Shown here piece after piece: positions 30,586 to 41,012 of a stretch of DNA of 64,000 nt (the first letter of the stretch is position 1; every line of letters starts with the position of its first letter). The stretch lies in assembly GCA_039519185.1 (NCBI GenBank), contig CM076849.1:74705784-74769783 (forward strand). Direction: 5' to 3'. The notes under the pieces are model-generated. The model saw only the letters and a list, made by a program, of their open reading frames with translations. It ran no database searches and was not told the DNA's origin. Origin of the DNA: Astragalus membranaceus (lineage: Eukaryota > Streptophyta > Magnoliopsida > Fabales > Fabaceae). The translations under genes were made by a program, and so were the position numbers.

Positions 30586-31272
30586 TCATGTGCTTTTTGA
30601 ACAGCCGCTATCTAGATACCACTTTGAGCTTTTGGCTTTCAAGCTTGGTACCCAAATCATCTTGGGTCCTTTTGGGTTAGTCTTGGGAATTGTGCCCTTT
30701 GGAATCCACTTCCATTTGTCATTCATATCAATGTTCTTTCTTGCATTACAAATAGAAGATGTATGACCTTTTCTACCACAATAATAACATTTTGTAAAAG
30801 GGCTACTAGATGTGATGTTGGGACTAAAAAACTTTTTGAAAGATTTTTCATGATTCTTTGGTCGATAGCCCAAACCAGCTTTATGATAAGTTCCCCTTTG
30901 GTTTCCCAAAATGATATTTAGATTATCTCTTCCCCTGGTGAATTTTGCAAGAGTGTTGTGCAAATCATCAATTTTATTTTTCAAAACATTGCACTCTTCA
31001 CATTTGAGAGTACTCTCCTTTTTATTTTCATAAGAGTTGCAAGAGGAGACTTCACTTACAAAAATTTGTTTTTCTTTAAGAGTCTCTATTTCCTTGTTTA
31101 AAGTTTCGATTTTAGATTGAAGAGTGGAAATAGTTTTCTTAGAAGTGGAAACAATTTTTCTAAGTTTAGTTGACTCGTTATTTAGTTCTTCACAAGTACT
31201 AAGCAACTCATCATAAGTTAAATCGAGTTCAGTTTCAAAGGAGTTTACCTCATCTTCCTCATGCTTTGCCAT
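30586..31272 (-). CDS. Gag C-terminus and protease start of the Sirevirus, second copy
   Basis: The 228-residue frame has a predicted coiled coil (residues 25-75, with STLQSKIETLNKEIETLKEK), a CCHC knuckle CYYCGRKGHTSSIC near residue 165, and SSKWYLDSGCSKST, the Asp-Ser-Gly active site of a copia protease, at its end. The coiled coil fits Sirevirus gag proteins. The true start is upstream in gag and is missing here because of the truncation at 31291. Confidence 0.82.
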   Translation of the reverse strand: MAKHEEDEVNSFETELDLTYDELLSTCEELNNESTKLRKIVSTSKKTISTLQSKIETLNKEIETLKEKQIFVSEVSSCNSYENKKESTLKCEECNVLKNKIDDLHNTLAKFTRGRDNLNIILGNQRGTYHKAGLGYRPKNHEKSFKKFFSPNITSSSPFTKCYYCGRKGHTSSICNARKNIDMNDKWKWIPKGTIPKTNPKGPKMIWVPSLKAKSSKWYLDSGCSKST

Positions 31273-31291
31273 GAGACATAGTTTTGCTACC

Positions 31292-33426
31292 TCATCTCAC
31301 AGTTACATTCACCAAACAACAATGCAAAAGGTATGGTTATGCATGAAAATGCAACCCAAACTCCACGGGCACATGCATGTCGGATCCGTCACCAAATACA
31401 AATAGGTCGTAGCCTCTGCTCACCAAATAAAACTAGGCCGAGGCCTCTGCTCACCAATAATGCACATGATTTCATGAGGTGTTATGGAAATGCATCAAAA
31501 CACACTGCAATTAAATAAAATCACCATTTCATTTCAGCTCACCATTTTAATTTATAATCTCACCATAGTGCATTAATCAGCTCACCAAATTAAAATTAGG
31601 CCGAAGCCTCTGCTCACCAATCCCACCTTATCACATTCACAAATTCAGCCCACCACTCACACCAACACTTATTCAAATAGACCAACTTAGGATATTGACA
31701 CGACATAGGGAAAATGGATAAAAATAGCCATTTGGGCACTTGAACACCCTCAGCCCAGAAACACCAGTAAAATAATTTATTTTTGCATAAAATTGGAACA
31801 ATTGGATAGACACTGAAATTAGCTTCGAAACGCAATTTGAACCGTTAAATTTGGATAACCGAGTCAAAAGTTACATTAAAAACAAAATAGGACAAATACT
31901 TAGACATCCTGGAAACTGGCGCATGGGCGCTGGGCGCCCAGGGGCAACAAAGAACTTGGCGCAGGGCGCTGGGCGCCCAGGAGCAACACAAAAATTTGGC
32001 GCATGGGCGCTGGCGCCCAGGAACAGCAACACGCGCACAGGCGCTAGCGCTGGCGCCCAGGAACACAGCACGCGCATAGGCGCTGGCGCCCAGGAACTGG
32101 CGCAGGAACTGGCGCAGGAACTGGCGCAGGGGAACACAGCGCCCAGGCACTAGGCGCCTAAGGCCAACACGAAATACAACTCATTTTACTTCGAAATTTA
32201 TTTTGTACGAGCCAAATGCTCAGAATAAGAGAACCCAACAAAAATTTTGTCAAAAAGTGAACAGCATTTTTGGCGCCCATGCACTAGGCGCCTAGTGAAA
32301 ACACGCAATCCAACTCTTTTGTTGCCCAAAATCATTTTGCAGGAGCCATTTTACCTGAATATGAAAACCTGAAAATAATTTTTACAAAACTATCACCAGA
32401 ACTTTGGGGCCCTTGGCGCCCATGACACAAGCACCTAGCGCCAAAACTGGCAGCACAGTGACACAGAACACAGCAACACAGGGCAACAGGCACAGCAACA
32501 CAGTGACACAGACAGCAACACAGGGCAACAGGCACAGCAACACAGTGACACAGACAGCAACACAGGGGCAACAGAATTTGGGAAAACTGGCGCAGGCACA
32601 CTGCTGGGCGCCTGGCGCCCATGACTAAGGCGCAAAACAGAAAAATTCAGCAACATGCATATGGCGCCCAAGGCGCCTAGGGGCTTCCAAAACCAGAATT
32701 TTTCACTTTCAATCACCAATTTAAATTCACCAAAACACTCAATTATATATATATGATTAAAGTATCACCAAAATTCTCAATTTCACCAAGTAAACACCAA
32801 TGAGTCATATATTCAAACATATGATATCCAATTCGCATTAGCCACAACTCAAGCATCAATCATACGAATTTCAACATAGAAGTTCAACATCAAGCATCAC
32901 CATATTACAAATTACTCATCAACATCACAATTCGTTCATGGAAACTATCCTAGAACCCTAACCCTAAGCATCACCAATTCGCATAAATCATTAAGAACAA
33001 AAAGAGGACCCCCTAACCTTATGGAAGTCGAATTGCTAGCAAAGCTCCAAGGGAAAAATGCAAGACTCCAATCAAGCCCTTCCTCCTCCTTGAGTGATTC
33101 GCCCCTTTCTCTTCTCCTCCTCTTCACTTCGCACTTCTCCTCTTCTCACCCTCTCTTTTACGTTTCTTTCTTTCTTTTTGCAATAGAGTAACAAAATGAA
33201 AACTAACTCTAAGACCCCTTGTGAGTCGAATTCTTTGACAAGGCAATGGGCCACGGGCCTAATTGTGGATCACGGGCCCTTGCTCGCACCACTCAATTCG
33301 TGACAACGCCTCCTAATAAATAAAATAAAATAATTAAACCTTGAATTATTTAATTAAATTAAATAAATATTGTAAACCTTAAATAACTTAATTAAATAAT
33401 TAATTAAATTATTTTGGGGCGTTACA
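31292..33426 (-). repeat. 3' LTR of Tekay element B, truncated at its 3' end
   Basis: 31298-33426 matches 37901-39977 almost exactly, apart from an extra block of about 50 bases of CAGGAACTGGCGC-type repeats near 32090. The LTR's 3'-terminal roughly 516 bp (equivalent to 37385-37900) is missing. TCATCT at about 31292-31297 belongs to neither side and looks like filler at a deletion joint. Confidence 0.9.
32455..32575. repeat. Short tandem repeats in element B LTR (ACAGCAACACAGGGCAACAGGC)
   Basis: About three units of a roughly 45-bp block of CAGCAACACAGTGACACAGA type. The same array is at 39006-39115. A second cluster of GGCGCC palindromes is at 31917-32150 and 38518-38705. Confidence 0.75.
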
Positions 33427-34506
33427 ACTCTCCCCCACTGAGAATATTTCGTCCTCGAAATTACCTGAATCAAACAACTCCGGATATGCTTCCTGCATCT
33501 TGCTCTCCAGCTCCCAAGTCATGCTCTCACCAGCAGCTCCTAACCAAACCACTTTCACCAAAAGAATTTCTTTCCCTCTCAGAGTCTTCACTTCTCTATC
33601 TTCAATCCGCACAGGCATAGTCTCCACAGTGAGATTATCCCGCACCTCTACTTCATCCATCTGAATCACATGAGACGGGTCCGGAACATACTTTCGAAGT
33701 TGTGACACGTGAAACACGTCATGCAAGTTCGAAAGATTAGGCGGCAAAGCCACCCTATAGGCAACACTTCCCACCCTCTCCGTAATCTGATACGGACCAA
33801 TGAAACGGGGAGTTAACTTCTTAGATTTCAAGGCACGCCCAACACCAGTCACCGGAGTGACTCTCAGGAACACATGATCACCGGCCTGAAACTCTAAATC
33901 CTTCCTTCTCTTATCATGATAGCTCTTTTGCCGACTCTGCGACGCTTTCATCTTCTCACGGATTAATTTTACTTTCTCAGTTGTTTCTCGCACAATTTCA
34001 GGCCCCAATACTGCACTCTCCCCAGATTCATACCAACACAACGGAGTCCTACATCTCCGACCATACAACGCCTCAAACGGTGCCATACCAATACTAGAAT
34101 GAAAACTGTTGTTGTAAGTGAACTCTATCAACGGAAGATGGGAATCCCACGAACCTCCCTGCTCAAGAACACATGCTCTCAACAAGTCCTCTAACGACTG
34201 AATAGTCCTCTCCGTCTGACCATCTGTCTGCGGATGATAAGCGGAGCTCAACCTCAACTTAGAACCCAAAGCTTCCTGCAAACTTTTCCAAAATTCAGAT
34301 GTGAATCTTGGATCTCTATCAGATACAATACTAAGCGGAACGCCATGCAACTTCACAATTGTCTTGATGTAGATCTCTGCCAATTTTGGAACTGGATAAG
34401 TCATATTAATTGGTAAGAAATGAGCAGACTTTGACAACATGTCCACAACCACCCATATAGCATCAAACCCTCTCACTGTATTTGGCAAACCAGTCACAAA
34501 ATCCAT
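33409..34506 (-). CDS. Integrase and chromodomain-like tail of Tekay element B
   Basis: The 365-residue frame begins just after the nonsense codon with SMDFV (first core Asp), then VSDRDPRF and DGQTERTIQ, the GPY/F domain PRFIGPYQITERVG, and the chromodomain-like tail VVWLGAAGESMTWELES. The tail is in frame here, unlike element A. The final residues run through the PPT into the LTR edge. The Met at 34506 is an internal Met, not a start. Confidence 0.9.
   Translation of the reverse strand: MDFVTGLPNTVRGFDAIWVVVDMLSKSAHFLPINMTYPVPKLAEIYIKTIVKLHGVPLSIVSDRDPRFTSEFWKSLQEALGSKLRLSSAYHPQTDGQTERTIQSLEDLLRACVLEQGGSWDSHLPLIEFTYNNSFHSSIGMAPFEALYGRRCRTPLCWYESGESAVLGPEIVRETTEKVKLIREKMKASQSRQKSYHDKRRKDLEFQAGDHVFLRVTPVTGVGRALKSKKLTPRFIGPYQITERVGSVAYRVALPPNLSNLHDVFHVSQLRKYVPDPSHVIQMDEVEVRDNLTVETMPVRIEDREVKTLRGKEILLVKVVWLGAAGESMTWELESKMQEAYPELFDSGNFEDEIFSVGESCNAPK
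33427..33446 (-). other. Polypurine tract of Tekay element B
   Basis: The plus strand CTCTCCCCCACTGAG reads CTCAGTGGGGGAGAG on the minus strand, directly before the LTR start TGTAACGCCCC. It parallels AAGTGGGGGAGAG in element A. Confidence 0.85.
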
Positions 34507-34518
34507 GGAAATGCTATC

Positions 34519-35340
34519 CTATTTCCATTCCGGAATCTCCAATGGTTGCATCAACCCCGCGGGCTTCTGATGCTCAATCTTAGACTTCTGACAAGTCAGA
34601 CAAGAATATACAAACTGCGCCACATCCTTCTTCATACCAGGCCACCAGAACATTTTCTTCAAATCTTGGTACATTTTCGTAGCCCCTGGATGAATACTCA
34701 ACTTGCTCCTATGGCTCTCCTCAAGAATCATTCGCTTCATCTCAGCATCATCAGGAATGCAGATCCTATCTCTGAATCTCAATACACCTTGGGAGTCTAA
34801 CTTGAAATCTCCTTCCACATCTTGATCATTCACAACTAACAGGTCTACCAACTTTACATCTGACTTTTGGGCTTCCCGAACACTAACCAAAAATTCATTG
34901 CCAATCTTCAACATTCCCAATCTGACACTCTGCGGTGTCACTTCACAAACCAGACTCATGTCCCGAAACTGCTCAATCAACTCTAATTCTTTCACCATCA
35001 TAGCCGACATATGCAAACTCTTCCGACTTAAAGCATCAGCCACGACATTAGCTTTGCCGGGGTGATAGTTCAAGCCGAAATCGTAATCCTTCAGCAATTC
35101 TAACCAACGTCTCTGTCTCATATTGAGCTCCTTCTGATCAAACAAGTATTTTAAACTCTTATGGTCACTGAACACTTCAAATCTAGTACCATACAGATAG
35201 TGCCTCCAAATTTTCAGCACAAATACAATTGCAGCAAGTTCCAAATCGTGAGTAGGGTAGTTCTTCTCATGGGTCCTCAACTGCCTGGACGCATAAGCTA
35301 CTACCTTACCCTCTTGCATTAACACACCTCCCAGACCCAT
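34519..35340 (-). CDS. RNase H and integrase zinc domain of Tekay element B
   Basis: From MGLGGVLMQEGK it covers RNase H (DLELAAIVFVLKIWRHYLYG, FSDHKSLKYLFDQKEL) and the integrase HHCC domain (HRSKLSIHPGATKMY, YSCLTCQKSK). A TAG near 34516-34518 replaces the Trp of EWKWDSISMDF, a single TGG to TAG change; the next frame continues without a shift. The upstream side is the 538-bp deletion at 35348-35355. Confidence 0.9.
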   Translation of the reverse strand: MGLGGVLMQEGKVVAYASRQLRTHEKNYPTHDLELAAIVFVLKIWRHYLYGTRFEVFSDHKSLKYLFDQKELNMRQRRWLELLKDYDFGLNYHPGKANVVADALSRKSLHMSAMMVKELELIEQFRDMSLVCEVTPQSVRLGMLKIGNEFLVSVREAQKSDVKLVDLLVVNDQDVEGDFKLDSQGVLRFRDRICIPDDAEMKRMILEESHRSKLSIHPGATKMYQDLKKMFWWPGMKKDVAQFVYSCLTCQKSKIEHQKPAGLMQPLEIPEWK

Positions 35341-37265
35341 CTTGGAAGCATCACAGAATACTCATAGTGCCCATATCTCGTTCTGAAAGCGGTTTTCTGA
35401 ATGTCTTCATCCTTTACCTTGATCTGGTGATAACCCGACCTCAAATCGATTTTACTAAACACCTTAGCACCTACCAACTGGTCCATCAGATCATCAATTC
35501 TGGGAAGCGGATACCTGTTCTTTATTGTCACTTTGTTCAATTGCCTATAATCGACACAAAGCCTCATACTCCCGTCCTTCTTTTTCACTAACAATACCGG
35601 AGCACCCCATGGTGACACACTCGGCCTTACAAATTTCTTCTCAAGTAGATCTTCTAATTGCTTTTTCAATTCAGACAACTCTGAGGCTGACATCCGGTAC
35701 GGGGCCATAGACACAGGCCTAGTACCAGGTATAAGATCAATAGCAAACTCAACCTCCCTCTCTGGCGGAACACTTGGAATTTCATCCGGGAACACTTCGG
35801 GAAATTCACACACTACCTGAACCCCTTCAATGATCGCCTGATTCTCAGCAGACAATGACGCCATCAAAGCAAACAGATGAACTCCCTCTTTCATTACCTT
35901 ATGCAAATGACCAGCAGGCAACAAAACAGATCCTTCTTCTTCGGGAGGAAGGAAACTCACAGATCTTCGGGAACAATTAATATGCACATGGTTATATACT
36001 AACCAGTCCATACCAAGAATGACGTCCAACCCTCCCAACGGCAAACAAATAAGGTCAACAAGAAAATCTCTGCCGAAGATTGACAGAGGGCACTTAGCAC
36101 ACACAAGAGAGGTAGTTACTGAACCCTTAGCTGGAGTGTCAATAACCATCTCCCTCATCATAGAAGATAAAACAAGGTCTAATTTCTCAGCACACAAAGC
36201 AGCAATAAATGAATGCGTAGCACCAGTATCAATAATAGAAATCAGAGGAATACCATTAATAAAACATGTACCTCTAATCTCATTAGTATCCTCTGATCCT
36301 GCGAGAGCAAACACTTTTCCATAGGACTTCTCTTTCTTCGGCTTAGTACACTTGGTACTAATATGACCTGCTTCCCCACAGTTGTAGCACACCACATCCC
36401 TTTTCTCACATTTCGCAGCCACATGACCCTCTTTACCGCACTTGAAACACTTATTATCCGAGCAGTCAAAACTCTTATGACCCGGCTTGCCACACCTGTA
36501 GCACACAACCTTCGCAGGGGCATCTCCCCCACTTGTTTTCTTATTATCAGCATACCTCTGCTTACCCTTACCAGCCTGAACCTCATATGGCTTACCCCGA
36601 TTCTGAAATTTACCCCTCAGATCTCTCATGACCTTGGAGTGAGCATTACTATCATCCTCATATATCCTGCAACTGTCGATCAAATCAGCGAATACCCGAA
36701 TCTTCTGGTACCCTATAGCTTTCTTTATATCAGCCCTCAGTCCATTCTCAAACTTTATACACTTTGAAAATTCCGAATCAGCATCAGCATAGTGGGGGTA
36801 AAACTTAGCCAATTCAGTGAACTTGGCAGCATACTCCGTCACTGACATGCTTCCTTGCTTCAGCTCAAGGAACTCTATTTCTTTCTTACCTCTCACATCT
36901 TCAGGAAAATATTTCCGTAGGAACTCTCTACGGAAAACAGCCCAAGTTATCTCCTCATTAGCAGTCTCCAATCTCTGCCTCACCTCCATCCACCAATCAT
37001 CAGCTTCCTCTGCCAGCGTATGGGTACCATACCTGACTTTCTGCGCATCATTACAATCCATGACCCGAAATATCCTTTCAATCTCTTTCAGCCATGCTAG
37101 AGCTCCATCTGGGTTATACTTGCCCTTAAAGACAGGTGGATTCTCCCTCTGGAACGTGGCCAAACTGCGAGTCCCAGCATTTTCAGCACCATTTTGCTGG
37201 TTCCCAACAGCTTGAGCCATAGCCTGCAAAGCAGCAGCTAGAGCAGCGTCGTTCCTCCCAGCCAT
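35319..37265 (-). CDS. Gag-protease-RT (N-terminal part) of Tekay element B
   Basis: The 648-residue frame starts MAGRNDAALAAALQAMAQAV, matching element A's start. It has gag, three CCHC knuckles (CYRCGKPGHKSFDC, CFKCGKEGHVAAKC, CYNCGEAGHISTKC), the protease IIDTGATHSFI and the RT fingers (RQLNKVTIKNRYPLP, FSKIDLRSGYHQIK). It runs without a break from gag into RT, which shows the ancestral single gag-pol frame. It ends in a shifted LPRWVWEVC because RT from YEYSVM onward was deleted, taking the catalytic FIDD. Confidence 0.92.
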   Translation of the reverse strand: MAGRNDAALAAALQAMAQAVGNQQNGAENAGTRSLATFQRENPPVFKGKYNPDGALAWLKEIERIFRVMDCNDAQKVRYGTHTLAEEADDWWMEVRQRLETANEEITWAVFRREFLRKYFPEDVRGKKEIEFLELKQGSMSVTEYAAKFTELAKFYPHYADADSEFSKCIKFENGLRADIKKAIGYQKIRVFADLIDSCRIYEDDSNAHSKVMRDLRGKFQNRGKPYEVQAGKGKQRYADNKKTSGGDAPAKVVCYRCGKPGHKSFDCSDNKCFKCGKEGHVAAKCEKRDVVCYNCGEAGHISTKCTKPKKEKSYGKVFALAGSEDTNEIRGTCFINGIPLISIIDTGATHSFIAALCAEKLDLVLSSMMREMVIDTPAKGSVTTSLVCAKCPLSIFGRDFLVDLICLPLGGLDVILGMDWLVYNHVHINCSRRSVSFLPPEEEGSVLLPAGHLHKVMKEGVHLFALMASLSAENQAIIEGVQVVCEFPEVFPDEIPSVPPEREVEFAIDLIPGTRPVSMAPYRMSASELSELKKQLEDLLEKKFVRPSVSPWGAPVLLVKKKDGSMRLCVDYRQLNKVTIKNRYPLPRIDDLMDQLVGAKVFSKIDLRSGYHQIKVKDEDIQKTAFRTRYGHYEYSVMLPRWVWEVC

Positions 37266-37367
37266 TTCAAACTATCACTGCAGCACAAACAGAAATTTAG
37301 AACTAATCTAACAATTCTATTTGTCATAAGACACTATGACAGGACGACTTGGCCGGACAGACCGAAC

Positions 37368-37380
37368 TGCTCTGATACCA
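37368..37380 (-). other. Primer binding site of Tekay element B
   Basis: The minus strand reads TGGTATCAGAGCA just after the LTR, a perfect match to the start of the usual initiator tRNA-Met site. Element A has one change in the same site. Confidence 0.88.
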
Positions 37381-37384
37381 CTAA

Positions 37385-39977
37385 TGTAACACCCCCTTTC
37401 TAAGAACCTTACTTTTTAATAAAATCAGAGTTTCTCTTTTTTTTTTTTTTGAAAATAATTTAAGCGAGTGCTACACTTACTCCATAAAAATCAATCACTT
37501 CACGTTTCACAGTTCGGTTCAAAACACAAGATACATATCACCATAAGAAAACGTTAAGTTCGCATCAACTAAATTCAATCACCACCAGCAGCGGAATAAT
37601 AATGAGTTCTAAAATAAAAACCAATACATCACCAACAAAATCTAAAGGTTAATGGAAACAACCCATAAACATAGGACACCCCCCCCCCCTGGTGCTACGT
37701 ATCAGAGCGTGACACTTCCTACCAGACGAAGGCATAAGGGAAACCTTCACTCGTTATTACCTGCACGTTGCCGACATAAGAAGCAACATAAAAGCAGTAG
37801 GGTGAGTCTCTTTTCATAATTAATAACATATGGGAATTAAGCACTGCATAGAAAAAGGGAAGACAGACACACCAATTCACAATAAAAGCACTAACCACAT
37901 CACAGTTACATTCACCAAACAACAATGCAAAAGGTATGGTTATGCATGAAAATGCAACCCAAACTCCACGGGCACATGCATGTCGGATCCGTCACCAAAT
38001 ACAAATAGGCCGTAGCCTCTGCTCACCAAATAAAACTAGGCCGAGGCCTCTGCTCACCAATAATGCACATGATTTCATGAGGTGTTATGGAAATGCATCA
38101 CAACACACTGCAATTAAATAAAATCACCATTTCATTTCAGCTCACCATTTTAATTTATAATCTCACCATAGTGCATTAATCAGCTCACCAAATTAAAATT
38201 AGGCCGAAGCCTCTGCTCACCAATCTCACCTTATCACATTCACAAATTCAGCCCACCACTCACACCAACACTAATTCAAATAGACCAACTTAGGATATTG
38301 ACACGACATAGGGAAAATGGATAAAAATAGCCATTTGGGCACTTGAACACCCTCAGCCCAGAAACACCAGTAAAATAATTTATTTTTGCATAAAATTGGA
38401 ACAATTGGATAGACACTGAAATTAGCTTCGAAACGCAATTTGAACCGTTAAATTTGGATAACCGAGTCAAAAGTTACATTAAAAACAAAATAGGACAAAT
38501 ACTTAGACATCCTGGAAACTGGCGCATGGGCGCTGGGCGCCCAGGGGCAACAAAGAACTTGGCGCAGGGCGCTGGGCGCCCAGGAGCAACACAAAAATTT
38601 GGCGCATGGGCGCTGGCGCCCAGGAACAGCAACACGCGCACAGGCGCTGGCGCTGGCGCCCAGGAACACAGCACGCGCATAGGAACACAGCGCCCAGGCA
38701 CTAGGCGCCTAAGGCCAACACGAAATACAACTCATTTTACTTCGAAATTTATTTTGTACGAGCCAAATGCTCAGAATAAGAGAACCCAACAAAAATTTTG
38801 TCAAAAAGTGAACAGCATTTTTGGCGCCCATGCACTAGGCGCCTAGTGAAAACACGCAATCCAACTCTTTTGTTGCCCAAAATCATTTTGCAGGAGCCAT
38901 TTTACCTGAATATGAAAACCTGAAAACAATTTTTACAAAACTATCACCAGAACTTTGGGGCCCTTGGCGCCCATGACACAAGCACCTAGCGCCAAAACTG
39001 GCAGCACAGTGACACAGAACACAGCAATACAGGGCAACAGGCACAGCAACACAGTGACACAGACAGCAACACAGGGCAACAGGCACAGCAACACAGTGAC
39101 ACAGACAGCAACACAGGGGCAACAGAATTTGGGAAAACTGGCGCAGGCACACTGCTGGGCGCCTGGCGCCCATGACTAAGGCGCAAAACAGAAAAATTCA
39201 GCAACATGCATATGGCGCCCAAGGCGCCTAGGGGCTTCCAAAACCAGAATTTTTCACTTTCAATCACCAATTTAAATTCACCAAAACACTCAATTATATA
39301 TATATGATTAAAGTATCACCAAAATTCTCAATTTCACCAAGTAAACACCAATGAGTCATATATTCAAACATATGATATCCAATTCGCATTAGCCACAACT
39401 CAAGCATCAATCATACGAATTCCAACATAGAAATTCAACATCAAGCATCACCATATTACAAATTACTCATCAACATCACAATTCGTTCATGGAAACTATC
39501 CTAGAACCCTAACCCTAAGCATCACCAATTCGCATAAATCATTAAGAACAAAAAGAGGACCCCCTAACCTTATGGAAGTCGAATTGCTAGCAAAGCTCCA
39601 AGGGAAAAATGCAAGACTCCAATCAAGCCCTTCCTCCTCCTTGAGTGATTCGCCCCTTTCTCTTCTCCTCCTCTTCACTTCGCACTTCTCCTCTTCTCAC
39701 CCTCTCTTTTACGTTTCTTTCTTTCTTTTTGCAATAGAGTAACAAAATGAAAACTAACTCTAAGACCCCTTGTGAGTCGAATTCTTTGACAAGGCAATGG
39801 GCCACGGGCCTAATTGTGGATCACGGGCCCTTGCTCGCACCACTCAATTCGTGACAACGCCTCCTAATAAATAAAATAAAATAATTAAACCTTGAATTAT
39901 TTAATTAAATTAAATAAATATTGTAAACCTTAAATAACTTAATTAAATAATTAATTAAATTATTTTGGGGCGTTACA
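37385..39977 (-). repeat. 5' LTR of Tekay element B (2593 bp)
   Basis: The plus strand starts TGTAACACCC and ends GGGGCGTTACA. It is nearly identical to the truncated partner at 31298-33426, so the insertion is young. The right flank CGCAC (39978-39982) should be the TSD; its partner was lost. GGCGCC palindromes cluster at 38518-38705. Confidence 0.92.
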
Positions 39978-40059
39978 CGCACCACCGTTTGTAATCCTTT
40001 CCATCAAAGATGGGGAGGTTCCCCGGAATACCTCCACCAGAGTTATCACGCGTTGCCAT
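39978..40059 (-). pseudogene. Start of a copia gag gene, cut by element B
   Basis: Reading from the ATG at 40059 the frame gives MATRDNSGGGIPGNLPIFDG and a few more residues. This start is common in plant Ty1/copia gag proteins. It ends at the LTR of element B, which therefore inserted near codon 27. The rest of this gag is not in the window. Confidence 0.75.
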
Positions 40060-40082
40060 GAGTCTTGAAGGATCTTTAAAGC

Positions 40083-40096
40083 TCTTGATACCAGTT
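40083..40096 (-). other. Primer binding site of the copia remnant
   Basis: The minus strand reads TGGTATCAAGAGC between the LTR and the gag start, an initiator tRNA-Met-like site with one extra A. Confidence 0.7.
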
Positions 40097-40880
40097 TGTT
40101 GGGGAAAAACGACGCAAGGGATGAGGGAAAGGAGCAAAAGCGCTAGAGAAGAGAAAACTAGGGCAAGACAATGATACAGTAAAACTGAATTATGAAAAAC
40201 TTATCAAGTGTATGTAACTGTACATGCTACTACGTATATATATAGATTTCGACCAGGCCCACAATTTCGACTAGGCCCATAAAAGGCTTACTTACTACAC
40301 CTATCTATATTTACAAGCAATTGAATTACAAAGCATATCTCAATAAGTCCAACATATCCGCTCACACAGAGTGGTAGCCTTTCCCTTTCTCAAATGCATG
40401 CATGCCACCATTGTGTTAAGTTAAATGTAGTAGTAAGGATAAATTTGTAGGAAGATAATTTGATTTGGAAGTAAAATTGCATATAAATGTGAAGGTTCGA
40501 TCGGAAGGTTTACAGGAGTCAACCCGCAAATTTGCGGTGTGTGTGAGATCTGGGGAAGTTCTCAAGTATCCAACCTTGATTAAATTAAAGTAACTAGTAT
40601 TTATAGCGATTATTTGTTTATTTTGTGATTAAGCCCAAAATAACTACTTCTGATCAACATCAACCGCATGGTTGGTTGTTGATATTTTCTCCTATCGACT
40701 TTCTTCATTAATATTTTGGTGCTTTCTTTTCGACATATATATCCGCTCTCATGTCGACCTAAGTCTTCAACTTTATTTCTTGTGTCAAATTATACAACTT
40801 CATGTGCATAACTTAATCTTAAAACACGTTTCACCCTTTCTATTCTGCTTACGCCAAAATGTTAATTTTCGAACCCAACA
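40097..40880 (-). repeat. 5' LTR of the copia remnant (784 bp)
   Basis: The plus strand starts TGTTGGGG and ends CCCAACA, a terminal inverted repeat. It abuts a PBS and a gag start, as a 5' LTR should. No second copy is in the window. The right flank CATAC (40881-40885) would be the TSD. Confidence 0.78.
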
Positions 40881-41012
40881 CATACATTACATATTACATA
40901 TATAAATATATATAAAACAAGAAAAATGAAATTTTAATTATAAAAAAAAGTTACAGATATAGCAATACAGCCACATAAACAAAATGTTAATTAGACAAGA
41001 AATTGATTGTGT

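Larger units (their letters stand above)
29904..31291 (-). mobile_element. Second, truncated internal region of the Sirevirus
   Basis: The region repeats 25895-27310 from the PPT to the middle of gag. It stops at 31291, after GTTTTGCTACC, where element B's broken LTR begins. The LTR-internal-LTR-internal order indicates unequal recombination between elements or LTRs, followed by deletion of the right end. Confidence 0.85.

Noticed and set aside
31845..32719. ORFs with CCCLCHCVAVPVAL-type repeats on the minus strand
   Set aside because: Translations of short tandem repeats in element B LTR; the identical set at 38448-39270 follows the LTR duplication, not a gene.
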